Assembly: GCA_040396955.1 (NCBI GenBank)
Contig: JBBAWX010000035.1
Span: 1 to 21,634 of the forward strand
Direction: 5' to 3'
DNA length: 21,634 bases
DNA from: UBA965 sp040396955
GTDB lineage: Bacteria > Chloroflexota > Chloroflexia > Chloroflexales > Roseiflexaceae
Below the pieces are notes generated by a model. It searched no databases. It was not told the DNA's origin and was given only the letters and a program-made list of their open reading frames with translations. Positions 21,509 through 21,634 of the stretch are shown one piece after another (positions within the stretch are counted from its first letter, which is position 1; the number at the start of each line of letters is the position of its first letter). Position numbers and translations under genes: made by a program.

Positions 21509-21531
21509 GGCGCAGGGAGTATCCCTGCGCC
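21509..21531 (+). terminator. Hairpin between MFS and amidohydrolase genes
   Basis: GGCGCAGGG at 21509-21517 is perfectly complementary to CCCTGCGCC at 21523-21531 with loop AGTAT. It lies 14 nt after the MFS stop with no T run. The core matches the rplL hairpin at 3438-3467, suggesting a repeated element in this genome. Confidence 0.65.
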
Positions 21532-21564
21532 ACTGTACCAGAATCGTTGCAAAGGAGCACACCC

Positions 21565-21634
21565 ATGACCGCAGCACCAAATCTCATCGTGCACAACGGC
21601 ACCATCCTCACCATGGACGCCACCAAGCCCCAGG
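21565..21634 (+). CDS. Amidohydrolase family protein, N-terminus (partial)
   Basis: Only 23 codons are in the window: MTAAPNLIVHNGTILTMDAT and a few more. NLIVHNGTILTMD is the classic first beta-strand pair of the metal-dependent amidohydrolase superfamily (YtcJ, cytosine deaminase and imidazolonepropionase types). The ATG at 21565 has AAAGGAG at 21551-21557. The catalytic HxH would lie beyond the window. Its place after PIG-L and MFS on the same strand suggests a small catabolic or salvage cluster for an amide-containing compound. Confidence 0.75.
   Translation, partial: MTAAPNLIVHNGTILTMDATKPQ

Overview
The window looks like a chromosomal segment of a GC-rich Chloroflexota bacterium, probably class Chloroflexia. 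This rests on the style of the ribosomal proteins (an L10 starting MPTQRKIDQVAEL), a four-S1-domain ribosomal protein S1, a NurA nuclease with a cysteine-cluster insert, and soluble kinase/zinc-ribbon/FHA proteins. The assignment is by recognition, not by a database search. The segment reads as ordinary chromosome: there are no insertion sequences, phage genes or CRISPR arrays. Intergenic regions are short, and many carry clear sigma-70 promoters (TTGACA-like, 17 bp, TATAAT-like) or strong hairpin terminators.

Layout. 1-3470 (+): the last codons of EF-Tu (tuf), then secE-nusG-rplK-rplA, then rplJ-rplL with their own promoter, an L10-type leader and an attenuator-like hairpin. 3470-3786 is a gene-free spacer with a C-rich tract and an AT-rich palindrome. 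3787-7538 holds a (-) NAD-dependent sugar epimerase, a (+) degenerate CbiX-like protein, and a (-) pair made of a Ser/Thr kinase (kinase, zinc ribbon, FHA) followed 2 nt later by purQ. 7774-9421 (+): a membrane-anchored haem-binding c-type protein, tRNA-Gly(GCC) with its own promoter and terminator, and a short-form 6-phosphogluconate dehydrogenase. 9497-10672 (-) is ribosomal protein S1, behind a near-consensus promoter and a leader hairpin. 10927-12659 (+): an alkaline-phosphatase/phosphoglycerate-mutase superfamily protein overlapping NAD kinase. 12719-14772 (-) is a two-gene unit, nurA followed by a two-TM macro-domain protein. 14935-16410 (+) is IMP dehydrogenase. 16460-18511 has a (-) conserved hypothetical, a (+) four-TM protein and a (-) copper-chaperone-like HMA protein. 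18623 to the end (+): MTA phosphorylase, a PIG-L deacetylase, an MFS transporter and the start of an amidohydrolase.

How the genes fit together. The left end is translation and transcription machinery. Purine metabolism recurs (purQ, guaB, mtnP), as does NAD(P) chemistry (nadK, 6PGDH, guaB, epimerase), but these genes lie in separate units and need not be co-regulated. The most intriguing locus is nurA plus the TM-macro protein. The second protein has the architecture of the type II Thoeris effector ThsA (two N-terminal TM helices and a macro domain), yet no TIR gene lies in the window. Other points of interest are the rplJ leader, whose upstream dyad places the -35 box in its loop, the interlocked divergent promoters of the HMA gene and mtnP, and the kinase-purQ coupling.
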